From assembly GCA_963772585.1 (NCBI GenBank), contig CAVYXV010000001.1, positions 122,513 through 186,512 of the forward strand: a DNA stretch of 64,000 bases. The letters are read 5' to 3'. The DNA is from CAVVXN01 sp963772585. Lineage in GTDB: Bacteria; Planctomycetota; PLA2; JAEUHO01. The translations under genes were made by a program, and so were the position numbers. Positions 7,568 through 17,495 of this stretch are shown here, one piece after another (positions within the stretch are counted from its first letter, which is position 1; each line of letters opens with the position of its first letter). Under the pieces are notes generated by a model. The model made no database searches and was not told the DNA's origin. It saw only the letters and a list, made by a program, of their open reading frames with translations.

Positions 7568-10500
7568 ACCTCCCCGGCCTCTCGGTCCGCAATCCCGTCG
7601 CCGTGAACCTCGTGATGCTGGCGGTGATCGTCATGGGCGCCTACGCCGGTGTCACCTTGACACGGGAGTTCTTCCCCCAGATCGAGGTCGAGCAGATCCT
7701 CGTGTCCGTGCCCTACCCCGGGGCGACGCCGGAGGAGGTCGAGAAATCGGTCACGCGCCTCGTCGAGCGCGAGGTCGAGGACGTGGACGGCCTCGACCGC
7801 ATCGAGTCGCGCGTCTACGAGGGTCTGACGGTGATCGCCCTGGAGCTGGAGGAGGGCGCCGACCGCGACCGCGTCCTGAACGACGTGCGCGGCGAGATCG
7901 ACAAGGTCGTGCCCGACCTGCCGGACGGAGCGGAGGAGCCGGAGATCACGGAGGCGCGTCCCCAGATCCCCGTGATCGCCCTCGTCCTCTACGGGGACGT
8001 CCCGGAGACGACCCTCCACGAGGCCATCCTCCAGGTCCGCGACGACCTGCTCGACCTGGACGAGGTGACGAATCTCGTCATCACGGGGTGGCGCGACCGC
8101 GAGATCCTCGTCGAGATCCGCCCCGAACGGCTCGAGCAGTACGGGTTGACCTTCGAGGACGTGGGGACGCGGCTCGCCCGCAGCAACCTGGACGTACCGG
8201 GGGGCCAGCTCAAGGGCGGTCTCACGAACATCCGCGTCCGGACGCTCGGCGAGGAGCAGGTCGGCCGCCGCCTCGAGGACCTCGTCGTGCGCACGCGCCC
8301 GGACGGGAGCGCCATTCGTCTGAGGGACATCGCCGTCGTCCGGGAGGGCTTCGAGGACAAGGTGATCCGCGGCCGCTTCCGCGCCCCGCACGGCTCGGTG
8401 GAGGCGGCGCGGTCGCCGGGCCCCGGGCAACGCGCGGCGTCCCTGACCGTGTTCAAGGACCCCGACCAGGACGCCATCGAGATCGCGAACGCGGTGAAGG
8501 CGTATGCGGCGCACCACCCCTCCATGGCGGGCGGGGCGATCGACGTGACGGTCACGACGGATCTCGCGCGGTTCATCGAGCAGCGCCTCGATCTCATGCG
8601 GCGCAACGCCATCATGGGCCTGATCTTCGTGCTGATCACGCTCGCGGTCTTCCTCGAACTCCGCATCGCGTTCTGGGTGATGGCGGGTCTGATCTTCTCC
8701 TTCGCCGGCACCTTCCTCCTGATGAAGCTCGTCGGCGAGTCGATCAACCTGATCAGCCTGTTTGGCCTGATCGTCGTGCTCGGCATGATCGTGGACGATG
8801 CGATCGTCATCGGGGAGAACATCTTCAGCAAGATGCGGCGGGGCATCCCGCCGCTGAGAGCCGCCGAGGACGGCGCCAACGAGGTCGGCGGTCCGGTACT
8901 GGCGGCGGTGCTCACCACGTGCGTGGCGTTCCTGCCGCTGGCGTTCATCGGGGGACGCATGGGCAACTTCCTCGGCGTGCTCCCCGTCGTGGTGATCTGT
9001 GCCCTGGGTGCGTCGCTGCTCGAGGCGTTCTACGTGCTCCCCTCGCACCTCGCGCACGCCCCCCGCAAGCCCAACGGCCGGTTCGCTCGCGCCTACGCCC
9101 GCTTCAACGAGGCCAAGCACACCCTCTTCGAGGAGATCCTCCCCGGCGTGCTGGAGCGACAGCTTCGATGGCATCTCAGGTGGCGGTACGTGACCATGGC
9201 GGCGGCGCTGGTCGTCCTCCTCGTAGCGGCGGGGCTGGTGGCCGGCGGCAGGATCCCCTTCGTCCTGCTCCAGCAGACGGACGCCGAGACGATCACCGCC
9301 AAGGTCGAGATGGCGGCGGGCACGCCCGAGGAGGAGACCCTCCGCGTCCTGGAGAAGGCCGAGGCCGCCGCCGCGGCGCAACCCGAGGTGTCCACCGTCT
9401 TCACGGTCCTCGGCACGTCGTTCGGCGACCGCGGGCCGGAGGTTCCGGCCGATGCGGCGACCGTGGGCCAGCTCGTCCTCGAGCTGAAGCCCGCGGAGTC
9501 CCGCCAGGCCGAGGGCCTTCGCACGAGCCCTGCGCTGCTGGCGGAGCTGAGGCGGCTCACGAGCGGCATCCCCGGCGTCAAGCGCTTGTCCTGGACGGGC
9601 CGCTCGGGCGGACCGGGCGGGGTGGACATCGAGATCCTCGTGCGCGGCGACGACCTCGCGACCGTCCAGAAGGCCGTCCAGTGGACCGAAGACCGGATCG
9701 CGGAGTTCCAGGGAATCGATGAGATCTACGACGACCTCGACCTCGGCAAGCTCGAGGTGCAGCTGCGCCTCCGCCCGGATGCGAGGACCCTCGGTCTGAC
9801 CACGTCCGACCTCGCCCTCCAGGTCCGCCACGCGCTCTTCGGGTTCGAGGCCCAGGACCTCCAGATCGGCGACGAGGAGGTCACGGTCCGCGTCATGCTG
9901 CCCGAGCCGTCGCGCCGCTCCATGGCGGATCTCGCGCGCCTCCGCTTCCGGACGCCGATCGGTTCCCGCGTACCCCTCCAGGAGGTCGCCGAGATCGCCA
10001 CCGGGCGCGGCTACGCGTCGCTCACCCGCGTGGACGGGAAGCGCGCCGTGACCGTGAGCGCCGAGGTGGACGAGGACGTGCAGAACGTGGCGAACGTCAC
10101 GAACTCGCTCCGCCGCTCCTTCGAGGGCCTGGCCATGGTCGGTGAGGGAGCCGGGCGACACGCGGAGAAGCGGCAGCTCTCCCTGGCCGAGCGCTTTCCC
10201 GGTGTCGGTTACCAGTTCGAGGGTACCCAGAAGGAGACGCGGGAGTCCATGACCTCGCTCTTCATCGGCTTCCCGGCCGCCCTCCTCGGCATCTTCAGCA
10301 TCATCGCGATCGTCTTCCGCTCGTACGCCCAGCCGGTCATCGTGATGCTGGTGATCCCGTTCGCCCTCGTGGGCGCCATCGTGGGCCACCTCGTGATGGG
10401 ATACCCCTTCACCCTCCTCTCCATGATCGGCGCCGTGGCGCTCTCCGGGATCGTCGTGAACGACGGCCTGATCCTCGTGGATTTCGCGAACCGCCGCCGT

Positions 10501-10839
10501 CGGGAGGGCGAGGGCGCCTTCGAAGCCGTCGTCCAGGCGGCGAAGTCGCGCCTCCGCCCCATCCTCCTGACCTCCATCACGACGATCGCCGGGCTGGCTC
10601 CCTTGATGCTGGAGCGCTCGTTCCAGGCCCAGTTCCTGATCCCGATGGCGATCTCGATCGTGTTCGGCCTCGCGTTCGGAACCGCGCTCACGCTCCTGCT
10701 ACTGCCGACCGCGTACCTGATCTTCGAGGACGTGCGCATGGCCGTGCGGTGGACCTGGACGGGGCGGTACACGGACGAGCTGAGCGACGTGCGACGGGAA
10801 GCGGACCTCCAGGCGGGGGCACCGGGGGATAGCGGGTAG
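7564..10839 (+). CDS. RND (AcrB/MdtC-type) efflux pump, inner membrane
   Basis: 1091 residues, the normal length for hydrophobe/amphiphile efflux RND pumps. The N-terminus NLPGLSVRNPVAVNLVMLAV is the first helix, followed by FFPQIEVEQILVSVPYPGATPEEVE, the family porter-domain signature. Helix 4 carries IVDDAIVIGEN with the paired proton-relay Asp residues D411 and D412. A second porter domain starts after the mid-protein helix (residues about 545-570). Helix 10-12 signatures such as VALSGIVVNDGLILVDFANR are present. It extrudes amphipathic compounds using the proton gradient, with the adaptor encoded just upstream (ATGA overlap). The substrate cannot be read from sequence. Confidence 0.93.
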   Translation: MNLPGLSVRNPVAVNLVMLAVIVMGAYAGVTLTREFFPQIEVEQILVSVPYPGATPEEVEKSVTRLVEREVEDVDGLDRIESRVYEGLTVIALELEEGADRDRVLNDVRGEIDKVVPDLPDGAEEPEITEARPQIPVIALVLYGDVPETTLHEAILQVRDDLLDLDEVTNLVITGWRDREILVEIRPERLEQYGLTFEDVGTRLARSNLDVPGGQLKGGLTNIRVRTLGEEQVGRRLEDLVVRTRPDGSAIRLRDIAVVREGFEDKVIRGRFRAPHGSVEAARSPGPGQRAASLTVFKDPDQDAIEIANAVKAYAAHHPSMAGGAIDVTVTTDLARFIEQRLDLMRRNAIMGLIFVLITLAVFLELRIAFWVMAGLIFSFAGTFLLMKLVGESINLISLFGLIVVLGMIVDDAIVIGENIFSKMRRGIPPLRAAEDGANEVGGPVLAAVLTTCVAFLPLAFIGGRMGNFLGVLPVVVICALGASLLEAFYVLPSHLAHAPRKPNGRFARAYARFNEAKHTLFEEILPGVLERQLRWHLRWRYVTMAAALVVLLVAAGLVAGGRIPFVLLQQTDAETITAKVEMAAGTPEEETLRVLEKAEAAAAAQPEVSTVFTVLGTSFGDRGPEVPADAATVGQLVLELKPAESRQAEGLRTSPALLAELRRLTSGIPGVKRLSWTGRSGGPGGVDIEILVRGDDLATVQKAVQWTEDRIAEFQGIDEIYDDLDLGKLEVQLRLRPDARTLGLTTSDLALQVRHALFGFEAQDLQIGDEEVTVRVMLPEPSRRSMADLARLRFRTPIGSRVPLQEVAEIATGRGYASLTRVDGKRAVTVSAEVDEDVQNVANVTNSLRRSFEGLAMVGEGAGRHAEKRQLSLAERFPGVGYQFEGTQKETRESMTSLFIGFPAALLGIFSIIAIVFRSYAQPVIVMLVIPFALVGAIVGHLVMGYPFTLLSMIGAVALSGIVVNDGLILVDFANRRRREGEGAFEAVVQAAKSRLRPILLTSITTIAGLAPLMLERSFQAQFLIPMAISIVFGLAFGTALTLLLLPTAYLIFEDVRMAVRWTWTGRYTDELSDVRREADLQAGAPGDSG

Positions 10840-10964
10840 CGGGTCGCCCGGCGGTCGCGGCCGTCCTCGCTGCGGGCGCCCCCTGCCGCCGGACGCGGAG
10901 ACGCCGTCGCGTTGGGATCGCCCCCTCCCGTCGTGTCCCGCAGCGGTCGCTCCCTCCCGTACGA

Positions 10965-11456
10965 CTACACCAGCTCCATCCCCATCAGGACGACGACCGT
11001 GAGGGAGACGGCGAGCTTCAGGACGATGCCGAGCATCGTGTAGACGAAGACGCCCCAGGAAGCGCGAAGGGAGTCGCGCGTCTCCTTTCCGGCGGCCAGC
11101 TCGCCGGCGAGGGCGCCCACGAAGGCGCCAGCGATCATCCCCAGGGGCGGGAAGGCGATCATTCCCGCGACCATGCCGAGGACGCTCCCCCACACGCCCG
11201 CGCGGGACGCGCCGTAGCGCTTCGCGCCGATCGCGGGCGCGATGGTGTCGAGCACCGTCACGACCGCCGCGGCGACGCCCACGCCGAACACCACCCACCC
11301 GGAGAACGCGTGGACGTGCCCGCCGCGGCCGCCCCAGAAGACGAGGAGCGCGGCGAAGGAGATCGGCGGCCCCGGGAGGACGGGGAGGATGCAGCCCACC
11401 AGGCCGAGCAGGGCGATCAGCCCGGCCAGGACCGTCGTGACGATCTCGAGCAACAT
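10965..11456 (-). CDS. DUF456 family membrane protein
   Basis: 163 residues from the ATG at 11456. Three to four hydrophobic segments with Gly-rich turns: TTVLAGLIALLGLVGCILPV, LPGPPISFAALLVFW, VFGVGVAAAVVTVLD, then a Gly-rich centre with VWGSVLGMVAGMIAFPPLG and GAFVGALAGELAAGK. The PGPP motif after helix 1 and the KRYGASRAGVWG...G..G hairpin are what I know of DUF456 proteins. No function is established. The ATG lacks a good Shine-Dalgarno site, so the start rests on the hydrophobic N-terminus. It converges on the RND operon. Confidence 0.8.
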   Translation of the reverse strand: MLLEIVTTVLAGLIALLGLVGCILPVLPGPPISFAALLVFWGGRGGHVHAFSGWVVFGVGVAAAVVTVLDTIAPAIGAKRYGASRAGVWGSVLGMVAGMIAFPPLGMIAGAFVGALAGELAAGKETRDSLRASWGVFVYTMLGIVLKLAVSLTVVVLMGMELV

Positions 11457-11577
11457 GGCGGGGAGGGTATCCCCTACCACATAGGGTCTATCGTCCCAAA
11501 CCCACCCTCCTGCCGAGGCCCGTACACTCCTCCGATCCGGGTCGGGAGCCCCGGTCCACGCAGGAGGAACCCGTTCG

Positions 11578-12231
11578 ATGTTGCGACGCGTTCTCACCAT
11601 CGGCCTCGCGCTGGGCCTGGGAGCCGGCGGCGGTCTGGCCGCGGACCCGCCGACACCGGCCGGCGCCGGCGCCCGGGTGAAGGCGCCCTTCGAGCAGGGC
11701 CGGATCGCTCCGGCCCGGGGCCCCTTCGCAGCGGCGGCGGAGGCCGAGCCCGCCATCAACGAGGGGGCCCGGTGGCGGCAGACCCCCTCCCGGGCGCGGG
11801 CGATGGCGCCGAGGATGGGCGTTGAGGTCCCCTCCCCCGCCTGGGAGCGGACGCGCCGGACGCTCCACGGCTTCTCCCCCCGGTCACCCCGGCCCGAGAG
11901 GGCGCTGGCGCCCGACGAATTCGCCCACCGCCGGGCCGTCGAGCGTTGCCCCCCGCGACGGATCCCAGGGCTCCGGGCCTCCGCGGCGGCCAACCCCGAC
12001 CCCGCTTCGGTCCACGGCCACGCCTTCGGCGAGGTCCTCCAGACGCCCTCGAAGGTCGAGGGCGGCGGCGCGTGCCCCGGCGCGTGCCCCGGCGGCTGCC
12101 GCGGCGGCTGCGACCCACAAGAGAAGAACGACACCCCCACGTGGTGCCCCGGACGGGGCGACCAAGGGACGACTCCAGCCGGCGCGTCGGAGAACGGAAC
12201 GACCGACGGCTGTCCCGCTGGCGGCCGGTAG
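11578..12231 (+). CDS. Secreted Cys-rich hypothetical protein upstream of the respiratory operon
   Basis: 217 residues. AGGAGG lies 11 bases before the ATG and the first 21 residues form a clean signal peptide (MLRRVLTIGLALGLGAGGGLA). The mature part is proline- and arginine-rich with no recognisable domain. Near residues 162-175 there is a run of alternating CPGACPGGCRGGC, with further Cys at about 188 and 211. The Cys spacing (C-x3-C-x3-C-x3-C) does not match CxxCH haem sites. The gene is in line with actA, 287 bases ahead of it. It could be a metal-binding or disulfide-rich exported protein. The codon third positions stay GC-rich throughout, consistent with coding, but no homologue is known to me. 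Confidence 0.55.
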   Translation: MLRRVLTIGLALGLGAGGGLAADPPTPAGAGARVKAPFEQGRIAPARGPFAAAAEAEPAINEGARWRQTPSRARAMAPRMGVEVPSPAWERTRRTLHGFSPRSPRPERALAPDEFAHRRAVERCPPRRIPGLRASAAANPDPASVHGHAFGEVLQTPSKVEGGGACPGACPGGCRGGCDPQEKNDTPTWCPGRGDQGTTPAGASENGTTDGCPAGGR

Positions 12232-12270
12232 CCGCTGCCTGTCGGGCTCGCCAGAAACGGTGGGAGCGCT

Positions 12271-12300
12271 TTGCGCGTCCGTTCGCGAGCCTGCTAACCT
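12271..12300 (+). promoter_or_regulatory. Possible promoter for the ACIII operon
   Basis: TTGCGC (12271-12276) and TAACCT (12295-12300) are 18 bases apart in the 287-base gap before actA. It is the only place in the gap with an AT-leaning -10-like hexamer. Weak evidence by eye only. Confidence 0.25.
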
Positions 12301-12518
12301 TCGCCGCCAGACGGCCGGTCCCCGGCCGCCCTCGACCCGAAGCTCCCGCGCGCGGCGGATCCTGCCGCGGAGACGAAGGGCCGGCACCCCCCTCCATCCC
12401 CGTTCCCCCACCGAGGGGGCCCTGCCATCCTCTCCCGCCGCCCGGGCCGGTCCCGGTCCACCCCGCGGCGGGGAGCCGGGGTGACCAAGGCCTCCCGTCG
12501 AACAGGCACTTGCGAACG

Positions 12519-13112
12519 ATGTTCAGCCGCAAATTCGATCGCCGGGTCTACGCGTTCCTGATCGTCCTGACGGTCTCGCTGGTCTTCGGCGTCTCCTTCG
12601 GGACGTATGCCCTCGACATGGGCAACATCGAGAAGGGCTTCCAGCCGGAGCAGCCGGTGTACTTCCCCCACTCGCTGATGGCGGGGAAGCGTGGCATCGA
12701 CTGCCTCTACTGCCACACCCAGGCGGAGAGTTCGGCCCACGCCACGGTCCCGCCCGTCTCCGTGTGCATGAAGTGCCACAAGGAGGTCCAGCCGAAGAAC
12801 GCCGAGGGCGAGGTCAAGGACTCGATCAAGAAGCTCCTCGAGTACTGGGAGTCGGGAAAGCCCATCGAGTGGGTGAAGGTCCACGACCTCGCCGACTTCG
12901 TCTACTTCGACCACAGTCGCCACCTGACGAAGAAGGCCGGCCTCGTCTGCGCCGATTGCCACGGGCAGGTGGAGAAGATGGACCGCGTGAAACGCGTCAA
13001 CACGCTCAAGATGAGCTGGTGCCTCGCCTGCCATCGCCAGCCGCCGCCCGAAGGCGCACCTCCCGAGCAGAAGACGCGCGCCCCCACCCACTGCTCCACC
13101 TGCCACCGCTGA
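12519..13112 (+). CDS. actA: Alternative complex III subunit A, pentahaem cytochrome c
   Basis: 197 residues. One N-terminal helix (residues about 10-30, YAFLIVLTVSLVFGVSFGTY) anchors it to the membrane, with the rest outside. Five CxxCH sites are visible: CLYCH, CMKCH, CADCH, CLACH and CSTCH, so five c-type haems. The PVYFPHSLMAG and VYFDHSRH segments supply distal His ligands. ActA takes electrons from the FeS/quinol part of ACIII and passes them on to cytochrome c or directly to the oxidase. It is the first gene of the colinear act-cox operon; actB follows after 25 bases. Confidence 0.95.
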   Translation: MFSRKFDRRVYAFLIVLTVSLVFGVSFGTYALDMGNIEKGFQPEQPVYFPHSLMAGKRGIDCLYCHTQAESSAHATVPPVSVCMKCHKEVQPKNAEGEVKDSIKKLLEYWESGKPIEWVKVHDLADFVYFDHSRHLTKKAGLVCADCHGQVEKMDRVKRVNTLKMSWCLACHRQPPPEGAPPEQKTRAPTHCSTCHR

Positions 13113-13137
13113 CGTCCCCCAGGGAAGACGCGATCCG

Positions 13138-16122
13138 ATGACCCCTCCCGAAGAACGACCGCTCCCGGTTCACCCCGCGGCCCCCGCCATCGGAGTCCGC
13201 GAGGAGGCGCACGACCCGCCGCCGGACAACGCGCTCACCCGCCGCACGGCGCTCAAGCTGATGTCGGCGACGGCCCTTCTGGCGTCCGGCGCCGTCGGGT
13301 GCACACGCAAGCCCGTACGACGGATCGTCAGCGTGCACGATCTGCCCGAGTACCAGAAGCCGGGCGTGCCGCTCCACTACGCCTCCACCTTCACGGAGGG
13401 ACCGTACCCGTACGGGATGATGGTCAAGGCCGTGGACGGCCGCCCCATCAAGGTCGAGGGGCTGCCGGACCACCCTCTTGGCGGCAGCACGTCCGACCTC
13501 TCCATGCAGGCGACGTTGCTGGCTCTCTACGACCCGGAGCGCCTCCGCGCCCCCACGAGCGGCACGGACGAGATCTCCTGGGAGGAGGCCGACCGCCGGG
13601 CGGTGAACGCGCTCCGAGGCGCGTCCCGCGTCCTCCTCGTCACGCGCCAGAACCTCGGGCCGTCCGAGCGGGCCCTCGTGGAGGAACTCGGCCGCGCCCT
13701 GGACGGCAAACTCGTCCACCGCGTGCACGAACCCGCGGGCGACGCGCCGCGCCGCGCGGCCTGGAAGGCCCTGACCGGGCGCGACGGCGCGTTCGTACCC
13801 GATCTCGCCGCCGCCGACGTCGTGGTGTCCATCGCCGCCGACTTCCTCGGGACGGACGGGCCCGCCCTCAGCATGACGAACGGGTTCTCGAAGCGCCGGG
13901 GCGTCCGCGGCGGGCAGGGCACGTCGCGTCTCTCCCGCCTCTACGTGGCCGAGGGCGCGATGACGGTCACGGGGTCGAACGCCGACCACCGGATCCCTCT
14001 CCGCCCCCGCGACGCGCTGGCCTTCGTCCAGGCCCTCCGCAAGGCGCGGGCGGGCGCGGCCGACGCGCTGGCCACGTTCGCCGGGGAGGGCGGGGCCGAT
14101 CGCCGCGTGCTGGAGGCCCTGGTGTCCGATCTTGGCGGGGGCGCCGTCGTCCTCGCCGGCGCGCATCTCCCCCCCTCCGTCCACGCGGCGGTGGCCCTGC
14201 TCAACGACGAACTCGGCGCCTACGGCAGTCGGCTCCGCTTCGAGCCCGAAGCCCCGCTGGCGCCGACCCCGATGAACGAGTTGCTCGCCGACCTGGAGGC
14301 GGGCCCGGACGTGGCCCTGCTGCTCGGCGTGAACCCGGTCTACGACTCGCCCGCGCTCGCGGACGCCCTCGCGAAGGTGAAGACGGTCGTCGCCCACGGC
14401 CTGACCCGGAGCGAGACCCTCGAGGCCGCCGCGCTGGCGCTCCCCAGCGCCCACAACCTCGAGTCCTGGAACGACGCTGCGCCGACCCACGGCGTGCGCG
14501 CGCTGTGCCAGCCCCAGATCCGGCCGCTGTACGAGGGCCGCCAGGAGGCGGAGTCCCTCTTTGCCTGGGCGAAGGCCCTCCGGCCCGACGGCGCCCTGAA
14601 GGACGTGGAGGACTGGCACGCCTGGCTACGGAAGCGGTGGACCTCAACGCTTCCCTCCGACATCTCGTGGGACGAGGCCCTGCGACGGGGGTGGGTCGGC
14701 GAGCCCTCGACGGCGCCCTCGCCGCCGCTCGATCGTGGTCGGGCCGAAGGCATGGCCAAGGCCGGAGGGGCCGACGGCGGGGAGGGATTCGACCTCGTCC
14801 TCCTGCCCGACCCCAGCGTCTACGACGGCCGGTTCGCCGGCAACGCCTGGCTGCAGGAGTTGCCCAACCCCGTGACCAAGCTGGTCTGGGACTCCGCGGC
14901 AGCCCTCCACCCGGCGACGGCGGCCTCCCTCGGCGTGTCCGAGGGCGACTGGATCCGGATCACCGTGGGCGGGCGAGAGACCTCCTTCCCCGTGCTCGTC
15001 CAGCCGGGCACGGCGAAGGGCGTGGTGGCGGCGACCCTCGGTCGCGGCCGCCGCGCCGGCGCCGGCGTCGGGAACGACGTCGGCACGAGCGCCGCGCCGC
15101 TCCTCGGCACGAACGAGGCGCCCCGCTTCGCGACCGGCGCGGCGGTGACGAAGGACAAGTCCCGCGCGAACTACCTGCTGGTCCGCACGCAGGGGTCCTT
15201 CTCGCAGCACGGCCGGGAAGTCGCGTTGGCCGGGACGACCACGGAGTACGACGAGAACCCGTCCTTCGTGAAGCAACTCACGAAGGTGCCGCGCATGACG
15301 GACCTCTCGAAGAAGTGGGACTACTCCCACGGCTACAAGTGGGAAATGGCCATCGATCTCTCCCTCTGCACGGGCTGCAACGCCTGCGTCATCGCCTGCC
15401 AGGCGGAGAACAACATCTCCGTGGTGGGCAAGGAGGAGTGCGGCAACAACCGCGAAATGCAGTGGATGCGCATCGACCGCTACGAGAGCGGGGACGAGTC
15501 GAACCCCGACATCGTCCAGCAGCCGATGCTGTGCCAGCACTGCGAGAACGCCCCGTGCGAGATGGTCTGCCCGGTCAACGCTGCGGCCCACAGCCCGGAG
15601 GGGCTCAACGAGCAGGTCTACAACCGCTGCGTAGGCACCCGGTACTGCAACAACAACTGCCCCTACAAGGTGCGCCGCTTCAACTACCTCGCGTACGCCG
15701 AGAAGAACATCACCGATCCCGTCCAGGAGCTGCACTACAACCCACAGGTGACCGTTCGCTCACGGGGCATCATGGAAAAGTGCACGTTCTGCCTGCAGCG
15801 CATCAACGCCGGGAAGTTCGCCGCGTCGAACGACGGCCGGACGGTCCGGGACGGCGAGATCAAGACGGCGTGCCAGCAGGCGTGCCCCGCAAGCGCCATC
15901 GTCTTCGGCAACGTCAACGACAAGACCGGCGAGGTCGCGGCCTGGAAGGCCGACGATCTCGCCTACCACGCGCTGGCCGAGATCGGCACGCGCCCCGGCA
16001 TCGCCTACCTCGCGAAGGTCAGGAACCCGCACCCGACGCTGGCCGACCGGGGCTCGAGGGACGCCTCCGGTTCGGAAGGACCCGAGGCGAACGGGCATGA
16101 GGCAGGAGGACACGGAGGATGA
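13138..16122 (+). CDS. actB: Alternative complex III subunit B, molybdopterin-like/FeS protein
   Basis: 994 residues. A twin-arginine signal (TRRTALKLMSATALLASG, with a Cys soon after) explains export of a folded FeS protein. The first 650 residues are the molybdopterin-oxidoreductase-like half; in ActB this part is known not to bind Mo. The last third is a four-cluster ferredoxin domain: CTGCNACVIAC at about residue 744, CQHCENAPCEMVCP, CVGTRYCNNNCPYKVRR, and CTFCLQRI with CQQACPASA. Fusion of the two halves in one chain is normal for ActB. It is the quinol-side electron wire of ACIII. Its stop overlaps actC by four bases. Confidence 0.95.
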   Translation: MTPPEERPLPVHPAAPAIGVREEAHDPPPDNALTRRTALKLMSATALLASGAVGCTRKPVRRIVSVHDLPEYQKPGVPLHYASTFTEGPYPYGMMVKAVDGRPIKVEGLPDHPLGGSTSDLSMQATLLALYDPERLRAPTSGTDEISWEEADRRAVNALRGASRVLLVTRQNLGPSERALVEELGRALDGKLVHRVHEPAGDAPRRAAWKALTGRDGAFVPDLAAADVVVSIAADFLGTDGPALSMTNGFSKRRGVRGGQGTSRLSRLYVAEGAMTVTGSNADHRIPLRPRDALAFVQALRKARAGAADALATFAGEGGADRRVLEALVSDLGGGAVVLAGAHLPPSVHAAVALLNDELGAYGSRLRFEPEAPLAPTPMNELLADLEAGPDVALLLGVNPVYDSPALADALAKVKTVVAHGLTRSETLEAAALALPSAHNLESWNDAAPTHGVRALCQPQIRPLYEGRQEAESLFAWAKALRPDGALKDVEDWHAWLRKRWTSTLPSDISWDEALRRGWVGEPSTAPSPPLDRGRAEGMAKAGGADGGEGFDLVLLPDPSVYDGRFAGNAWLQELPNPVTKLVWDSAAALHPATAASLGVSEGDWIRITVGGRETSFPVLVQPGTAKGVVAATLGRGRRAGAGVGNDVGTSAAPLLGTNEAPRFATGAAVTKDKSRANYLLVRTQGSFSQHGREVALAGTTTEYDENPSFVKQLTKVPRMTDLSKKWDYSHGYKWEMAIDLSLCTGCNACVIACQAENNISVVGKEECGNNREMQWMRIDRYESGDESNPDIVQQPMLCQHCENAPCEMVCPVNAAAHSPEGLNEQVYNRCVGTRYCNNNCPYKVRRFNYLAYAEKNITDPVQELHYNPQVTVRSRGIMEKCTFCLQRINAGKFAASNDGRTVRDGEIKTACQQACPASAIVFGNVNDKTGEVAAWKADDLAYHALAEIGTRPGIAYLAKVRNPHPTLADRGSRDASGSEGPEANGHEAGGHGG

Positions 16123-17495
16123 CGCAGAGCCTGGGGGAACAGCACCCGCCGCCCCTCGTCATGGGGAACGCGACGAACCGGAGCATCGACGACGATGTGA
16201 TGCGGCCCGTCGAGTCGTTCCCCACCGCCCGGTGGGCGGCGGCGATCACCGTCACCGGCCTCATGGCGCTGGGGGGCGGCATCGCGGTCGTCATCACGGT
16301 CGGGACCGGCATCGGGACCTGGGGCAACAACAACGCGGTGGGCTGGGGCTGGGCGATCACGAACTTCGTGTTCTGGATCGGAATCGGCCACGCGGGAACC
16401 CTGATCAGCGCCATCCTCTACCTGCTCCGCCAGCGGTGGCGCACGGGCATCGCGCGCTTCGCCGAGGCGATGACGATCTTCGCGGTGATCGTCGCCCTCC
16501 AGTTCCCCCTCATCCACACCGGGCGTCCGTGGCGCGCCGCTTACTGGCTCCTGCCTCTGCCCAACGTCAACAGCATCTGGCCGAACTTCCGTTCGCCGCT
16601 GCTCTGGGACGTCGTGGCGGTGTCCACCTACGGGTTGATCTCCTTCCTCTTCTGGTACACCGGTCTCCTGCCCGACCTCGCCGTGGCCCGCGATCGGGCC
16701 AAGAACGGGTTCCGCAAGCTCGCCTACGGGCTCGCGAGCCTCGGGTGGAACGGCAGCAACCGCGCCTGGTCCCAGTACGAGAAGGCCTACCTCCTCTTCG
16801 CCGGACTCTCGACGCCCCTGGTGCTGAGCGTCCACTCGGTCGTGTCGTTCGACTTCGCCGTGTCGGTCATCCCCGGCTGGCACACGACGATCTTCCCGCC
16901 GTACTTCGTGGCCGGCGCCATCTTCAGCGGGTTCGCCATGGTGGCCACGTTGATCGTGATCCTGCGCAAGGCCTTCCGCCTGCAGCACATCGTCACCATC
17001 AACCACCTCGAAGTCATGAACAAGATCGTGATCGCGACCTCGCTCATGGTGGGCTACTCCTACCTCATCGAGTTCTTCGTCTCGTGGTACAGCGGAAACG
17101 TCTTCGAACGCTACGCCGCCGTCAACCGCGCCATGGGACCCTACGCCTGGGCGTACTGGATCATGGTGGCGTGCAACGTGCTGCTGCCGCAGCTCCTCTG
17201 GTTCCGCAAGGTGCGGCGAACGGTACTCCTGCTCTATCCCATCGTCATCGCAGTGAACATCGGCATGTGGTTCGAACGGTTCGTGATCATCGCATCGAGC
17301 CTCCACCGCGACTTCCTCCCCTCGAGTTGGAGCTACTTCAAGCCCACCGTCATCGACGTCTCGCTGTTGGTCGGATCCTTCGGTGTCTTCCTGACGCTCG
17401 TCCTCCTGTTCGTCCGGCTCCTGCCCTCGGTCTCCCTGGCGGAGACCAAGGCCGTGCTGCCCGGCAACCGTCCGGTGGAGATGGCCCATGAGTGA
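16119..17495 (+). CDS. actC: Alternative complex III subunit C, NrfD/PsrC-like quinol-binding membrane protein
   Basis: 458 residues with about ten membrane helices. Features of the NrfD/PsrC family: GWGWAITNFVFWIGIGHAGTL early on, HTGRPWRAAYWLLPLPN after helix 3, and a VSFDFAVSVIPGWHTTIFPPYF loop. In ACIII this subunit binds menaquinol/ubiquinol from the membrane and hands electrons to the ActB clusters. ATGA overlap with actB upstream and an eight-base overlap with actD downstream indicate tight coupling. The start at 16119 is the only one that keeps the N-terminal cytoplasmic tail seen in ActC proteins. Confidence 0.95.
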   Translation: MTQSLGEQHPPPLVMGNATNRSIDDDVMRPVESFPTARWAAAITVTGLMALGGGIAVVITVGTGIGTWGNNNAVGWGWAITNFVFWIGIGHAGTLISAILYLLRQRWRTGIARFAEAMTIFAVIVALQFPLIHTGRPWRAAYWLLPLPNVNSIWPNFRSPLLWDVVAVSTYGLISFLFWYTGLLPDLAVARDRAKNGFRKLAYGLASLGWNGSNRAWSQYEKAYLLFAGLSTPLVLSVHSVVSFDFAVSVIPGWHTTIFPPYFVAGAIFSGFAMVATLIVILRKAFRLQHIVTINHLEVMNKIVIATSLMVGYSYLIEFFVSWYSGNVFERYAAVNRAMGPYAWAYWIMVACNVLLPQLLWFRKVRRTVLLLYPIVIAVNIGMWFERFVIIASSLHRDFLPSSWSYFKPTVIDVSLLVGSFGVFLTLVLLFVRLLPSVSLAETKAVLPGNRPVEMAHE

